From GCA-003244245 sp050699635 (lineage in GTDB: Bacteria; Actinomycetota; Actinomycetes; Mycobacteriales; Pseudonocardiaceae): 64,000 nucleotides of DNA. The DNA is taken from assembly GCA_050699635.1 (NCBI GenBank), contig JBOHFK010000005.1:1-64000 (forward strand). Reading direction: 5' to 3'. Both the position numbers and the translations under genes were made by a program. This document shows, in pieces, positions 25,685-35,377 of this stretch. How positions within the stretch are numbered: position 1 is the first letter of the stretch; the number at the start of each line of letters is the position of its first letter. Under the pieces are notes generated by a model. That model ran no database searches and was not told the DNA's origin. It saw nothing but the letters and a program-made list of their open reading frames with translations.

Positions 25685-27610
25685 ATGGCGGAGCCGACAC
25701 CCAGCAGAGGCCACCCAGATCACGCAGAGTCGATCGTTGACCCACCTTTGCTCGGTCGGCGTGTGTTGGAGCTGTTCGCGCCGCACCGGGGCCGGTTGGC
25801 GGTGATCGCGGTGGTGATCGTGCTGAGCTCCTCGCTGGGGGTGATCAACCCGTTTTTGACCCAAGCCGTGTTCGACCGTGCGCTGTTCGTGCCGGGCGGT
25901 CCGCGGATGGGCCTGCTCACGGCGTTGGTGGTTGCGATGATCGGTATCGCCGTGGTCACCGCATTGATCGGTGTCGCGCAGACCTACCTGACCACCGTGC
26001 TCGGCAACCGGGTCATGCAGGACCTGCGTGACCGGCTGTTCGAGCACCTACAGCGCATGCATCTGGGTTTTTTCACCAGCACGAAGACCGGCGCGATCCA
26101 GTCCCGCCTGGGCAATGATGTCGGGGGCGTGCAGACGGTCGTCAGCGACACGGCAGCGACGCTTCTGGGCAACGTGGTCACAGTGGCGGCGTCGCTGGTG
26201 GGAATGCTGGTGCTGTCCTGGCAGCTCTCACTCGTCTCGCTCGCGCTGATGCCGGTGTTCATCCTGCTGCAGATCCGCGTCGGTCGGGTGCGCCGCGCGA
26301 TAGCCGCCCGCACCCAGTCGTCCCTGTCCGACATGAGTGCGATCACCCAGGAATCGCTGTCGGTCTCCGGGGTGCTGCTGGCCAAGGTATTCGACCGGCA
26401 GCGCCGCGAGGTCGAACGCTACCGGGCTGAGAACGCCCGCCAGACCGCGCTGCAGGTGCGCCAGACCATGACCGGGCAGTCGTTCTTCGCCGTGGTCCAG
26501 ACCTTTTTCGGAGTCACCCCGGCGCTGATCTACCTGGTGGCCGGCCTGGTCGCCAGCGGCAGTGGGCTGGCCTTCTCCGCCGGCACGCTGGTCGCCTTCA
26601 CCACCTTGCAGACCCGGCTGCTGTTCCCGGTCGTGGCGCTGCTGCGCGTCGCGGTGGACGTGCAGACCTCCCTAGCGCTGTTCGCGCGCATTTTCGAGTA
26701 CCTCGACCTGCGACCGACGCTAGCCGACCCACCGAATGCGCTCGACCTGCCGAGAGCGACCATTCACGGCCGGATCGAGCTGCGTGAGGTGTGGTTTCGC
26801 TATCCGCGCGAACAGCAGCAGAACCTGGAATCCGATACGACGCCATGGACCTTGAAAGACCTGTCCCTGCGGATCGAGCCCGGTCAGCTCGCCGCTGTCG
26901 TCGGCCCGAGTGGAGCCGGGAAAACCACCTTGTCCTACCTCGTTCCGCGGCTGTATGACGTCGACCGGGGAGCGGTGCTGATCGACGGGCACGACGTGCG
27001 AACCGTGCGGCTCTCGGCGCTGGCCGAGTTGGTCGGGATGGTCACCCAGGAGACGTTCCTCTTTCACGCCACCATCGCCGAGAATCTGCGCTACGCAGCC
27101 GAGGACGCGTCCGACGAGGAGCTGCGAGAAGCCGCCCGCAAGGCCAATATCCACGAACGGATCATGTCTTTTGAGGCGGGTTACGACACCGTCGTCGGCG
27201 AACGGGGGTACCGGCTCTCCGGCGGGGAGAAGCAGCGCCTGGCGATTGCCCGGGTGATTCTCAAGGACCCGCGGATCCTCGTCCTGGACGAGGCGACTTC
27301 TGCGCTCGACACGACCAGCGAGCGCCTGGTCCAGCACGCCCTGGAAGCCGTCATGCGGGGCCGCACCACGATCGCCATTGCTCACCGGCTGTCCACCGTG
27401 CTCGCCGCGGATGTGATCTTCGCCATCGCTGACGGCCGGCTGATCGAGCACGGAACCCACGCCGAGTTGCTGGCACAAGGCGGCCTGTACGCCCAGCTTT
27501 ACGCCGAACAATTCGGCGGTGGTCGAGTCGAGGCCCGCTGCGCTGACGGCGTGCGGTTCCGAGACGGACAAGTGCTGAACCACAAACCCATCCAACTTCA
27601 AGCAAATTGA
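25685..27610 (+). CDS. ABC exporter half-transporter (TMD-NBD fusion)
   Basis: The protein is 641 aa. Residues ~25-330 hold six membrane helices (type IV exporter fold). The nucleotide-binding domain has AVVGPSGAGKTTLSYL (Walker A), LSGGEKQRLAIARVIL (signature), ILVLDEATSALD (Walker B) and IAIAHRLSTV (H-loop). It works as a homo- or heterodimer and exports lipids or drugs; no partner gene is adjacent, favouring a homodimer. It converges with the GAF kinase gene, with a small hairpin between. Confidence 0.92.
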   Translation: MAEPTPSRGHPDHAESIVDPPLLGRRVLELFAPHRGRLAVIAVVIVLSSSLGVINPFLTQAVFDRALFVPGGPRMGLLTALVVAMIGIAVVTALIGVAQTYLTTVLGNRVMQDLRDRLFEHLQRMHLGFFTSTKTGAIQSRLGNDVGGVQTVVSDTAATLLGNVVTVAASLVGMLVLSWQLSLVSLALMPVFILLQIRVGRVRRAIAARTQSSLSDMSAITQESLSVSGVLLAKVFDRQRREVERYRAENARQTALQVRQTMTGQSFFAVVQTFFGVTPALIYLVAGLVASGSGLAFSAGTLVAFTTLQTRLLFPVVALLRVAVDVQTSLALFARIFEYLDLRPTLADPPNALDLPRATIHGRIELREVWFRYPREQQQNLESDTTPWTLKDLSLRIEPGQLAAVVGPSGAGKTTLSYLVPRLYDVDRGAVLIDGHDVRTVRLSALAELVGMVTQETFLFHATIAENLRYAAEDASDEELREAARKANIHERIMSFEAGYDTVVGERGYRLSGGEKQRLAIARVILKDPRILVLDEATSALDTTSERLVQHALEAVMRGRTTIAIAHRLSTVLAADVIFAIADGRLIEHGTHAELLAQGGLYAQLYAEQFGGGRVEARCADGVRFRDGQVLNHKPIQLQAN

Positions 27611-27633
27611 AGGCGAGAAGGGCGCCGCGAGGA

Positions 27634-27653
27634 CTTCGTCAATGACGACGAAG
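27634..27653. terminator. Small hairpin between convergent genes
   Basis: CTTCGTC / GACGAAG with a 6-base loop lies in the 51-bp space between the convergent ABC transporter and histidine kinase genes. Its position suggests a bidirectional terminator; the stem is only 7 bp. Confidence 0.4.
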
Positions 27654-27661
27654 GCCCGAGA

Positions 27662-29659
27662 TTAGTCGGCGAGGGGCAGTTCGGCATGCAGGGAGGTTCC
27701 CGTGCCGACGGGACTGTGGATGGTGATGGTGCCGCCGAGGGCTTCGACGCGGTCTGAGAGGCCGATGAGGCCGGAGCCCTGGATGGGGTCGGCCCCGCCG
27801 GTTCCGTCGTCACGGATATCAAGGTGAAGGGCTTGGCCGGTCGTCGCCGCGCTGACCTGGATGACCGACGCGTGCGCGTGTTTGGCGGCGTTGGTGAGTG
27901 CTTCGCAGACCACGTAGTAGGCGGCGACCTCGACCCGCTCGGGCAGCCGCGCGTCAGCGTACATAGTGATCTGGACCGGGACGGTACTGCGGCGCGCGAG
28001 CATCTTCAGCGCCGGGGCGAGGCCCCCTTCAGACAGGATCGCGGGATGGATACCGCGCGCCATCTCGCGCAGGTCCTCCATCACCCTCACCAGGTCCTGG
28101 GTCACGTTTGTCAACGTGCCGCTGAGGTCGTCGAGCCCGGGTGGGACCGACGCTTGAGCGGCTCGAAGGGCCAGCGCGAGTGAGACGAGCTGCTGTTGAG
28201 CGCCATCGTGGAGGTCGCGCTCAATCCGGCGGCGGGTCAGGTCCGCGGCGGCCACCACGCGGGCCCGGGAGCCCGTCAGCTCCGCGAGGTTCTCGGCGTT
28301 GGAAATCGCGGTAGCGACAAGCTCGGTGAACGAGGCGAGACGCGCCTCGGTGTCCGGAGGCAATGGATGGTCGTCGACCGAGCAGACGATCATGGCACCC
28401 CAAACGCGGCCCTGGACGATGATCGGCGCCCCGGCCGCTGGGCGGAAGCCGGCCGCGCGGGCGGCCGTAGCAGGTGCGCCGGCGGCGTCAGCGTAGCTGT
28501 CGATGCGGGCCGGGCGGCGTGTTCGCGAGATGATCGTGGTGAGGTCGTTGCCCCCGAGCCCTTCTCGCGCGCCGATGGGCGGGACAGCCTCGCCGATACG
28601 TCTCCAGCTAGCCACGACGGTCGACGTACCGTCGGACCCGTATCGGATCATCGTCGTTTGGTCGGTCTGGAGCAGCTGGCTGGCCTCCTCGGTGACCGCC
28701 GCGAACACCTCCTGCGCCGGCGCCCCGCGCGCTACCAGTGTCGCGACCCGCCGTAGTGCCGCCTGCTCCTCGGCAAGTCGGGTGATCCGGGCGCGGCTGT
28801 CGGCGTTCGAGATCGCCGTCGCCAGCAGGTCCGTGAATGAGGCGAGGCGCGCCTCGACGTCCGGCGGCGGCCGCATCCGGGTCGATCCAGTGAGCATCAC
28901 TCCCCAGATGCGGCCCTCGACAATGATGGGCACTCCGACCGCAGAGCGGGTGCCTTGCCCCCGAGCATCAGCCGCGAGCGGCCCGGAGGCATCCGCAAGA
29001 TCCATCCGGGCCGGACGACCGGTCCGCGAGATGTACGTGGTGAGTTCCCCGGCCGGGGGCCACCGGTTGCCCACCGCGATGTGCTCGCCGCTGCTGCTCC
29101 AGGCGGCGAGGGAGATGAGCCGGTCGTCGGAGTCATAGCGCCCCATCCGCGCGTAATCCGCGGCAACCAGCCGCCCCACCTCCTCGGTCACCGCCGCGAA
29201 CAGCTCATCCGCCGGGGCCGCATGCGCCACCAGCGTCGCCACCCGCCGCAATGCCGCCTCGATCCGCACCGACGATGCCTGCCTCTCGGCGAGCTGCGCG
29301 AGCCGGCCGATCAGGATTGCGACCGCGGCCCCGACGACCGTGAAGCCGACCAGCGAGACAGGGTTTGGCCGCGGATCGACGCCCAGGTTCGCAAAGGGCG
29401 CAGCGATGAAGAACACTCGCGTGAAGACGCCGAGCCCGACGCTGGCCAGGGCCGGCCACATGCCACCGATCACCGCGACCGCGATGACCACCAACATCAT
29501 CGAAAACAGGAATCCGCCCAGCACCAGCAAGGACCCCAACACCAGCACAGCCAGCGTGAGCAGCGTTGGGCCACCGACAGCCAGCACCCACGCTGCCACC
29601 TGGCGGGTGGACGACCGCTGCCCCAACCACGCGCCGCCCAGGCCGCTTAGCACGCGCAT
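27662..29659 (-). CDS. Membrane GAF-GAF sensor histidine kinase (NarL-type partner)
   Basis: ATG 29659 gives 665 aa. Residues ~20-110 contain four hydrophobic segments (LLTLAVLVLGSLLVLGGFLF and following). Two GAF domains follow, each starting with a similar ALRRVATLVA segment, an internal duplication. The HisKA_3 dimerisation motif RRRIERDLHDGAQQQLVSLA carries the phospho-His. The HATPase part has NAAKHAHAS and DDGTGGADP...GLIGLSDRVEALGG. It resembles actinobacterial DevS/NarL-partner redox or small-ligand sensors. No response regulator is adjacent; the NarL regulator at 55030 or the REC protein at 20232 could serve. Confidence 0.88.
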   Translation of the reverse strand: MRVLSGLGGAWLGQRSSTRQVAAWVLAVGGPTLLTLAVLVLGSLLVLGGFLFSMMLVVIAVAVIGGMWPALASVGLGVFTRVFFIAAPFANLGVDPRPNPVSLVGFTVVGAAVAILIGRLAQLAERQASSVRIEAALRRVATLVAHAAPADELFAAVTEEVGRLVAADYARMGRYDSDDRLISLAAWSSSGEHIAVGNRWPPAGELTTYISRTGRPARMDLADASGPLAADARGQGTRSAVGVPIIVEGRIWGVMLTGSTRMRPPPDVEARLASFTDLLATAISNADSRARITRLAEEQAALRRVATLVARGAPAQEVFAAVTEEASQLLQTDQTTMIRYGSDGTSTVVASWRRIGEAVPPIGAREGLGGNDLTTIISRTRRPARIDSYADAAGAPATAARAAGFRPAAGAPIIVQGRVWGAMIVCSVDDHPLPPDTEARLASFTELVATAISNAENLAELTGSRARVVAAADLTRRRIERDLHDGAQQQLVSLALALRAAQASVPPGLDDLSGTLTNVTQDLVRVMEDLREMARGIHPAILSEGGLAPALKMLARRSTVPVQITMYADARLPERVEVAAYYVVCEALTNAAKHAHASVIQVSAATTGQALHLDIRDDGTGGADPIQGSGLIGLSDRVEALGGTITIHSPVGTGTSLHAELPLAD

Positions 29660-29689
29660 AACCTCAACGCTAACGCGTGGTTGAGATCC

Positions 29690-29850
29690 TCTGCGGATGA
29701 CGTCAGGATCCAGGGTTGGCATCCGGATACCCGCCGCGCGAGAGGTCATGAGCTCAGCCCTGCTCCGCGCGTTCGCGACCGCTGTCGCGACCAGGTCGGT
29801 GAACTCCGCCGTCCGCTGCTCTGTGTCGGGCGGCTGTAGTCCCTGCCCGC
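29690..29850 (-). pseudogene. GAF-kinase fragment upstream of the sensor kinase
   Basis: The minus strand encodes PPDTEQRTAEFTDLVATAVA followed by NARSRAELMTSRAAG. This is the end of a GAF domain almost identical in pattern to PPDTEARLASFTELVATAIS inside the adjacent kinase. It is a leftover from a tandem duplication or a deleted second kinase. Confidence 0.42.
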
Positions 29851-29868
29851 CGTGAGCACCTCGGCCCG

Positions 29869-29972
29869 CATTGCAGCTAGCAGCTATACGAATCTCGGCG
29901 CTAGCCACAGATACAGATGGCGGGTGGCGACAATGACCAAGTGCTGCCCGCACGCAATCGTTCTTCTCAATG
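29869..29972 (+). promoter_or_regulatory. Leader element copy, upstream of aldA-like gene
   Basis: Starts CATTGCAGCTAGCAGCTATA and continues with AGATGGCGGGTGGCGAC and AATGACC, aligning with the copies at 43947 and 54003. It sits 30 bp before the AGAGGA ribosome site of the dehydrogenase gene. Confidence 0.48.
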
Positions 29973-30001
29973 GCACAAGTCCGATGAGAGGAACTCCGAC
30001 A

Positions 30002-31530
30002 ATGGGACCGACTACGACGACGGTCGACCAGGCAGCTCGAGTAAATGGTGGATTCGACGTCAGCATGCGGGTGGGTCAGGCATGGGTGGGTCCTGGCGAA
30101 CGGGAAGCCATGCAGGTAATCGACCCATCCACCGGTAAGACGATCGCTGATGTGCCGGTCGCCACCAAAGAGGATGCGCAATCGGCGCTAAAGGCCGCGC
30201 AGCGAGCCCAGCCTGCTTGGGCGGGCTGACGCCGCGCGAGCGCGCCGAGTACCTCCAACGGGTCGCCCAATTTGTACGTGCCGACGCCGAGCGTCTGTCC
30301 CGGCTCATCTCGCAGGAGGAGGGCAAACCCCTGCGCGAATCGCGTGTCGAGATCGAGGGCTGGACGGCAGGGTTCTTCGAGTACTTCGCAACCTTCGCGC
30401 GCGCGGCTCATGGCGAACTCCTTCCGTCGGACAATCGCGGTGAGGAGGTTGCCATCCGAAAGGTGCCCTACGGGGTCTGCGTCGGCATCACACCCTGGAA
30501 CTTCCCCTCCGCCATGGTCGCCCGCAAGGTCGCGCCGGCATTGATGGCAGGCAATACCATCGTGGTGAAGCCGAGCTCGACGACGCCTCTCTCGGCGCTG
30601 GCGCTTGCTGCGATTTTCGACCGGGCGCAACTTCCCGCTGGCGTCGTCAGCGTGTTGACCGGCGCTGGGGGCACGCTCGGCGATGTACTCGTGCGTAGCC
30701 CGATCGCCCAACTCGTCACTCTGACCGGCTCGGTGGGAGCTGGGGAGAAGATCGCGGCCGGAGCGGCCGAGAACCTGGCCGCCGTCTCACTCGAGCTCGG
30801 CGGCAAGGCGCCGTTCATCGTGATGGACGACGTGGACGTCGACAGCGCCACGCGCCATGCGCTGACTGCGCGGTTCCAGAACAACGGCCAGGTGTGCACC
30901 TGTAACGAGCGCACCTACGTGCATCGGCGCATCTTCGACCAGTTCGTCGATCGCTACGTCGCATTGGCCCGCCAGCTCAGGGTCGGCGATCCACTCGACG
31001 ACGCCACCGATCTTGGCCCGAAGGTGACGAGGGAAGAACTCGAGAAGGTGGAGCGGATGGTCGCTAATGCCTCCCAGCACGGCGCCGAGATCGTGACCGG
31101 CGGCAGTCGCGCAGAGGTGCCGGGCTTCGAAGGCGGCTTCTGGTACGAGCCGACAGTGCTCGTCGTCACCAACAACGACATGGAGATCATGCAGGAGGAG
31201 ATCTTCGGGCCGGTGTCACCGATCATGGCGTTCGACGACTTCGAAGAGGCGCTCGACCTTGCCAATGACAGCAAGTTCGGGCTGTCGGCTTATCTGTTCT
31301 CCAATGACGCGAAGGTGGTGCAGCGCTTCGTGGAGGGATGCAACTTCGGCGAGCTCTACATCAACAAGATCGGACCGGAGCAGCTGCACGGCCATCACAC
31401 CGGCTACCGTCTCAGCGGCATCCTCGGCGATGACGGCACTCATGGGTTCGAGAAGTACTCGCGCCGGCGCACCGCCTACACGAGCTGGCGCCAGGAGACC
31501 GCAGCGGATTTGATGCCGTTCGCCGGATGA
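30002..31530 (+). pseudogene. aldA: Aldehyde dehydrogenase (lactaldehyde/glycolaldehyde type), frameshift near 30222
   Basis: ATG 30002 follows AGAGGAACTCCGACA. The N-terminal part (VGQAWVGPGEREAMQVIDPS, TIADVPVATKEDAQSAL) ends in QPAWAG and a TGA. The remainder continues in the next frame from LTPRERAEYLQRVAQF, so one base is lost at about 30222. All catalytic features follow: GITPWNFPSAMVARK, VTLTGSVGAGEKIA, VSLELGGKAPF and NNGQVCTCNERTYVH, the Cys environment typical of E. coli AldA. Either a recent null mutation or a sequence error. It would oxidise short aldehydes to acids with NAD. Confidence 0.85.
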
Positions 31531-31578
31531 ATTGAAAAGGGCCGGATGAACTGAAAAGGGCCGGATGAACTGAAAAGG
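31522..31578 (+). repeat. Three perfect-length 19-bp tandem repeats
   Basis: GCCGGATGAAYTGAAAAGG occurs three times head to tail (units at 31522, 31541 and 31560; one T/C difference). Unit 1 contains the stop codon of the aldA-like gene. Each unit holds ATGAAYTGA (start-Asn-stop) and an AAAAGG ribosome-site-like run; the last serves the SDR gene starting at 31588. Confidence 0.95.
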
Positions 31579-31587
31579 GGAAGTCTC

Positions 31588-32421
31588 ATGGCAGCTAAGG
31601 TCTGGTTCATCACCGGCACGTCGCGCGGCTTCGGCCGCGAGTGGGCCATCGCCGCCTTGGAGCGTGGCGACAAGGTGGCCGCGACCGCCCGCGACACGGC
31701 GTCGCTGCGCAAGCTGACGGACGAATACGGCGACGCCGTAGTTCCGCTGGCCCTCGACGTGACCGACCGCCCCGCGGTGTTCGACACGGTCGCCCGAGCT
31801 CACCACCACTTCGGCAGGCTCGATGTCGTAGTCAACAACGCGGGATACGGCCAGTTCGGCATGATCGAGGAGCTCAGCGAGCAGCAGGCGCGCGCCCAGA
31901 TCGAGACCAACATGTTCGGTGCGCTGTGGGTGACGCAGGCGGCGCTGCCGTTGCTGCGCGAGCAGGGTGGCGGCCATATCATCCAGGTGTCCTCGATCGG
32001 CGGCATCTCCGCCTTCCCGGACATCGGGATGTACCACGCCTCCAAATGGGCTCTTGAGGGGCTCAGCCAGGCACTGGCCCAGGAGGTCGCCGCCTTCGGA
32101 ATCACGGTGACGCTGATCGAGCCGGGAGCCTACGACACCGACTGGGGCGGCTCGTCGGCCAGTCACGCGAACCCCCTTCCGGCCTACGACGCGGTCCGTA
32201 AGCAGGCCGCCGAGCAGCGTGTCCGGCGGGCGGCATCGCCCGGCAAGCCCGAAGCGACCAGGCAGGCCATCCTCCAGGTGGTCGACGCGCAGCGACCACC
32301 GCTGCGGGTCTTCTTCGGGAAAGAGCCACTTGCCATCGCCACGGCCGACTACGCCTCGCGGCTGGCGACCTGGCGCGAGTGGGAGCAGGTATCCATCTCG
32401 GCGGACGCCGAGGCCGGCTGA
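31588..32421 (+). CDS. SDR family oxidoreductase
   Basis: The protein is 277 aa. Cofactor loop VWFITGTSRGFGREWAIAAL, VVVNNAGYGQFGMIEELS (NNAG) and the active site SSIGGISAFPDIGMYHASKW (Ser, Tyr-x-x-x-Lys) are all intact. This is the classical SDR subgroup with a long C-terminus often annotated as general NAD(P) oxidoreductase. The substrate is unknown. It lies 57 bp behind the aldA-like gene across the 19-bp repeats, so the two were probably cotranscribed. Confidence 0.87.
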   Translation: MAAKVWFITGTSRGFGREWAIAALERGDKVAATARDTASLRKLTDEYGDAVVPLALDVTDRPAVFDTVARAHHHFGRLDVVVNNAGYGQFGMIEELSEQQARAQIETNMFGALWVTQAALPLLREQGGGHIIQVSSIGGISAFPDIGMYHASKWALEGLSQALAQEVAAFGITVTLIEPGAYDTDWGGSSASHANPLPAYDAVRKQAAEQRVRRAASPGKPEATRQAILQVVDAQRPPLRVFFGKEPLAIATADYASRLATWREWEQVSISADAEAG

Positions 32422-32474
32422 GCGTGGGGCGCTCCGCTCGGGCGCGCGCGGCCTTGACACCGGGCGCCGCCGCC

Positions 32475-33317
32475 TCAGCCATGCACTGGGGAGGCCGCAG
32501 CGATGCGTCTGGCACATGCGTAGACGTTCATCGTCTCGCCACGCAGGAATCCGATGAGGGTGACCCCGGCTTCGACGGCCAGGTCCACGGCGAGCGAGGA
32601 GGGTGCGGACACGGCTGCCAGGGCTGGCACGCCCGCCATCACGGCCTTTTGGACCAGCTCGAACGACGCACGGCCGGAGACCATCAGCACGGTCCCGGCG
32701 GCGGGTACCTGTCCGTTGAGCAACGCCCAGCCGAGGACCTTGTCCACGGCGTTGTGCCGGCCCACATCCTCCCGGGCGATCAGCAGCTCCCCGGTTTCGG
32801 TGAACAGGCCCGCCGCGTGCAGTCCGCCGGTGGAGTCGAACACCCGCTGGGCCCGGCGCAGCGTGTCGGGTAGCCCGGTGAGCAGCGAGTGCGACAGGGT
32901 CATCGGGTCGCCTGCGGGCGGGAAGCGGGTTTTGAGCCGCACCGCGTTCAGCGAGGCTTTCCCGCATATCCCGCACGACGAGGTTGTGTAGAAGTTGCGC
33001 TGGGCCCCGGTGTCGGGGGGCTTCACTCCGGGGGCCAGCGCGATGTCGAGGACGTTGTAGGTGTTGTGGCCGTCGTCGTCGAAGAAGTCGCAGTAGCGGG
33101 CCGTGGCGATGTCGGCGGCTGAGCCGAGGACGCCCTCGGTGAGGAGGAACCCGTGCGCGAGTTCGACGTCGTGCCCCGGCGTGCGCATGGTGACGGCCAG
33201 CGCCCTACCGTCCACCCGCAGCTCCAGTGGTTCCTCGACGGCGAGGCTGTCCAGCCAACGACGGTCTCCGCCATTGCCGAGCCGAAGTACCTGTCGGCGC
33301 ACCGTCAAGCGGCCCAT
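32475..33317 (-). CDS. fdhD: Formate dehydrogenase accessory sulfurtransferase FdhD
   Basis: The protein is 280 aa. The key TTSSCGICGKASL loop with two Cys transfers sulphur from a cysteine desulphurase to the Mo-bisMGD cofactor. LAVTMRTPGHDVELAHGFLL, REDVGRHNAVDKVLGWAL and VSGRASFELVQKAVMAGVP are family hallmarks. It begins 3 bp after the NrfD-like gene, so it is the last gene of the formate dehydrogenase operon. Confidence 0.95.
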   Translation of the reverse strand: MGRLTVRRQVLRLGNGGDRRWLDSLAVEEPLELRVDGRALAVTMRTPGHDVELAHGFLLTEGVLGSAADIATARYCDFFDDDGHNTYNVLDIALAPGVKPPDTGAQRNFYTTSSCGICGKASLNAVRLKTRFPPAGDPMTLSHSLLTGLPDTLRRAQRVFDSTGGLHAAGLFTETGELLIAREDVGRHNAVDKVLGWALLNGQVPAAGTVLMVSGRASFELVQKAVMAGVPALAAVSAPSSLAVDLAVEAGVTLIGFLRGETMNVYACARRIAAASPVHG

Positions 33318-33320
33318 CAG

Positions 33321-34439
33321 CTACCGCCTTTCGCGAGTCCGACCTACGAATAAGGAATTGATCTGCAGCGTGCCCTGACCGGTTTCGAGGCGCTGGCGCT
33401 GTGGGACGACCACGTACTGTGGATCCTTGGTGGACGCGACGCCCGCCTCGAAGACGCCGAACCTCTGCAATGCGCTGCCGGCCAGAAGGGCGAGACCCGA
33501 GGCCGCGGCGGCCGCGCGGCTGCGGCGGGCGGCGAGCGCGGCGCCGATCAGCCCTGCGGCGGTCAGGCGTTGCGACCATGTCCGCAGCCGGTGGGCCCGG
33601 CCGGTGGTGTAGGCCTGGCTGGCGAGACCGAGTCGCTGTTCCATCAACTTGGAGGCGACGAGTTCGCTGACGCCGCCATACCAGGCGAACATCCGTGCCG
33701 GGCCGGCCTCATCTACGGGGGTGAGCACCATCGCCAGCCCGCCCGCGCTGGCCGCAGCCGAACCGGTGAAGATGAACGGCAGCTGCGGGTGTGCCTCGTG
33801 CCAGGCGGGCGCGGCGGTCTGGGACAGCAGGACCGCGGTGTAGGACGCTACTGCGGGCGCGAGGACCGCCGACGTGACTGCTGCTGGTCGCGCGAGCCGA
33901 TCCAGCAGCCTGCCGGGTATCGTTCGGCGCGCCTTGGCGGGCAGCAGTTCGCTCGCGGCGGCGATGCCGACACCTGGTCCGTACATGGTGAGGATCCAGG
34001 TGCCGACGCTCATCGGTGAGGTGGGCTTGGCGACCCGCAGCATGTGGTGGAAGCGCTCGGGGCGCCCGAGATCGGCGACGAGCAGGTAACCACTGACGAG
34101 CAGGGTTATCAGGGCATTGATACGGCTCATTCGGCACAAGGCCGGTCTCCTGGTCAGGTCGGCGCCTGCGGCCAGCACGGCTGAACCCGCGGATAGGCCT
34201 CCGGTGAACAGATAGGCGGGGATCTTCCATTCCCACACCGGCGGTTTGAGCACCGGCCTTCCGTAGTAGGACCGGAATTCGGCGGGTGGCACCATGACCT
34301 GCTCGCGGCTGCCGTCGGCGCCGCGGCGAGGGCGTCCGCGTCGCCGCTGATCGCGGTCGAGCGTCCGCCCACCAGCGCCGTCTGGATCTGCGCCGTCGCG
34401 TGATCCGGCAGGCGGAGGATTGCCCCGGGGGTTGTCCAT
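33321..34439 (-). CDS. NrfD/PsrC-like membrane subunit of formate dehydrogenase
   Basis: ATG 34439 overlaps the stop of the beta-subunit gene (TGATG). The 372-aa protein has an Arg/Pro-rich N-terminal tail of ~60 residues, then WEWKIPAYLFTGGLSAGSAV, the opening of NrfD-type quinone-reactive membrane proteins, and about eight membrane segments (including LITLLVSGYLLVADLGRPER). It anchors the complex and passes electrons to quinone (family knowledge). Confidence 0.86.
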   Translation of the reverse strand: MDNPRGNPPPAGSRDGADPDGAGGRTLDRDQRRRGRPRRGADGSREQVMVPPAEFRSYYGRPVLKPPVWEWKIPAYLFTGGLSAGSAVLAAGADLTRRPALCRMSRINALITLLVSGYLLVADLGRPERFHHMLRVAKPTSPMSVGTWILTMYGPGVGIAAASELLPAKARRTIPGRLLDRLARPAAVTSAVLAPAVASYTAVLLSQTAAPAWHEAHPQLPFIFTGSAAASAGGLAMVLTPVDEAGPARMFAWYGGVSELVASKLMEQRLGLASQAYTTGRAHRLRTWSQRLTAAGLIGAALAARRSRAAAAASGLALLAGSALQRFGVFEAGVASTKDPQYVVVPQRQRLETGQGTLQINSLFVGRTRERR

Positions 34440-35377
34440 CAGCGACCGCCTCCAGCGAATACTGCGACTGCAGCGGCGAGGAAGGCCGATGCGGCTATCC
34501 CGGCGTATTTCCACATGGTGGGCAGGTCGCGGGTCGGCACGACCGGGTCGGGGGGCAGGCCGTAGACCTCGGGCTCGTCGAGTAACAGGAAGAACGCGCC
34601 GGCGCCGCCGACGCCGTCATTCGGATCGTGACCGTACAGCCGGGCTTCGGTGACTCCGCGCTCGTGCAGCTGCTCGACGCGCTGGGCGGCGCGGGCCCGC
34701 AGCTCGTCCAGCGGGCCGAACTGGATGGATTTCGTCGGACATGCCTTGGCGCATGCGGGCTCCAGGCCGTCGCGGAGCCGGTCGTAGCACAGGGTGCATT
34801 TCTGCGCCCGGCCGTCGTGGGGTCGGCGGTCGATCACGCCGTAGGGGCAGCCGGACACGCAGTAACCGCAGCCGTTGCAGATGTCCTGTTGCACGACGAC
34901 CGTGCCGAACTCGGTGCGGACCAACGCGCCGGTGGGGCAGACGTCGAGGCATCCTGCGTGGGTGCAGTGCTTGCACACGTCGGAGGCCATCAGCCAGCGG
35001 AAGTCCGTCCGGTTCTCGGTTCCGGTCGCCGCGCCGGGCAGGTCGAACGAGGGCATGCCCAGGTTCTGGGGTCCCGGATCGATGGGCAGCCCGGCAAGTC
35101 CGGTGTCCTGGTTGCCCAGTGGGCGCTGCTGCTCGACGAACGCCACGTGCCGCCAGGAGTTCGCACCGAGCATCCCGGTGTTGTCGAAGGACATCCCGAG
35201 CAGGTTCAGCCCGTCCTCGGGCACCAGGTTCCACTCCTTGCACGCCACCTCGCAGGCCTTGCAGCCGATACAAACCGACGTGTCGGTGAAGAACCCGACG
35301 CGCGGCGGGTGATCGAGGTGACCGGCGTCGGCGGCCACGTCGTCGAGCGGTCCGGACAGCCGATGGTCGCCAATCAT
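34439..35377 (-). CDS. fdhB: Formate dehydrogenase iron-sulphur (beta) subunit
   Basis: The protein is 312 aa with four [4Fe-4S] motifs: CIGCKACEVACKEWN, CKHCTHAGCLDVCPTGA, CNGCGYCVSGCPYGV and CTLCYDRLRDGLEPACAKACP. A C-terminal hydrophobic helix (GIAASAFLAAAVAVFAGG) resembles the single membrane span of FdnH. It carries electrons from the Mo site to the membrane subunit. Its start overlaps the end of fdhA by 4 bp. Confidence 0.95.
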   Translation of the reverse strand: MIGDHRLSGPLDDVAADAGHLDHPPRVGFFTDTSVCIGCKACEVACKEWNLVPEDGLNLLGMSFDNTGMLGANSWRHVAFVEQQRPLGNQDTGLAGLPIDPGPQNLGMPSFDLPGAATGTENRTDFRWLMASDVCKHCTHAGCLDVCPTGALVRTEFGTVVVQQDICNGCGYCVSGCPYGVIDRRPHDGRAQKCTLCYDRLRDGLEPACAKACPTKSIQFGPLDELRARAAQRVEQLHERGVTEARLYGHDPNDGVGGAGAFFLLLDEPEVYGLPPDPVVPTRDLPTMWKYAGIAASAFLAAAVAVFAGGGR

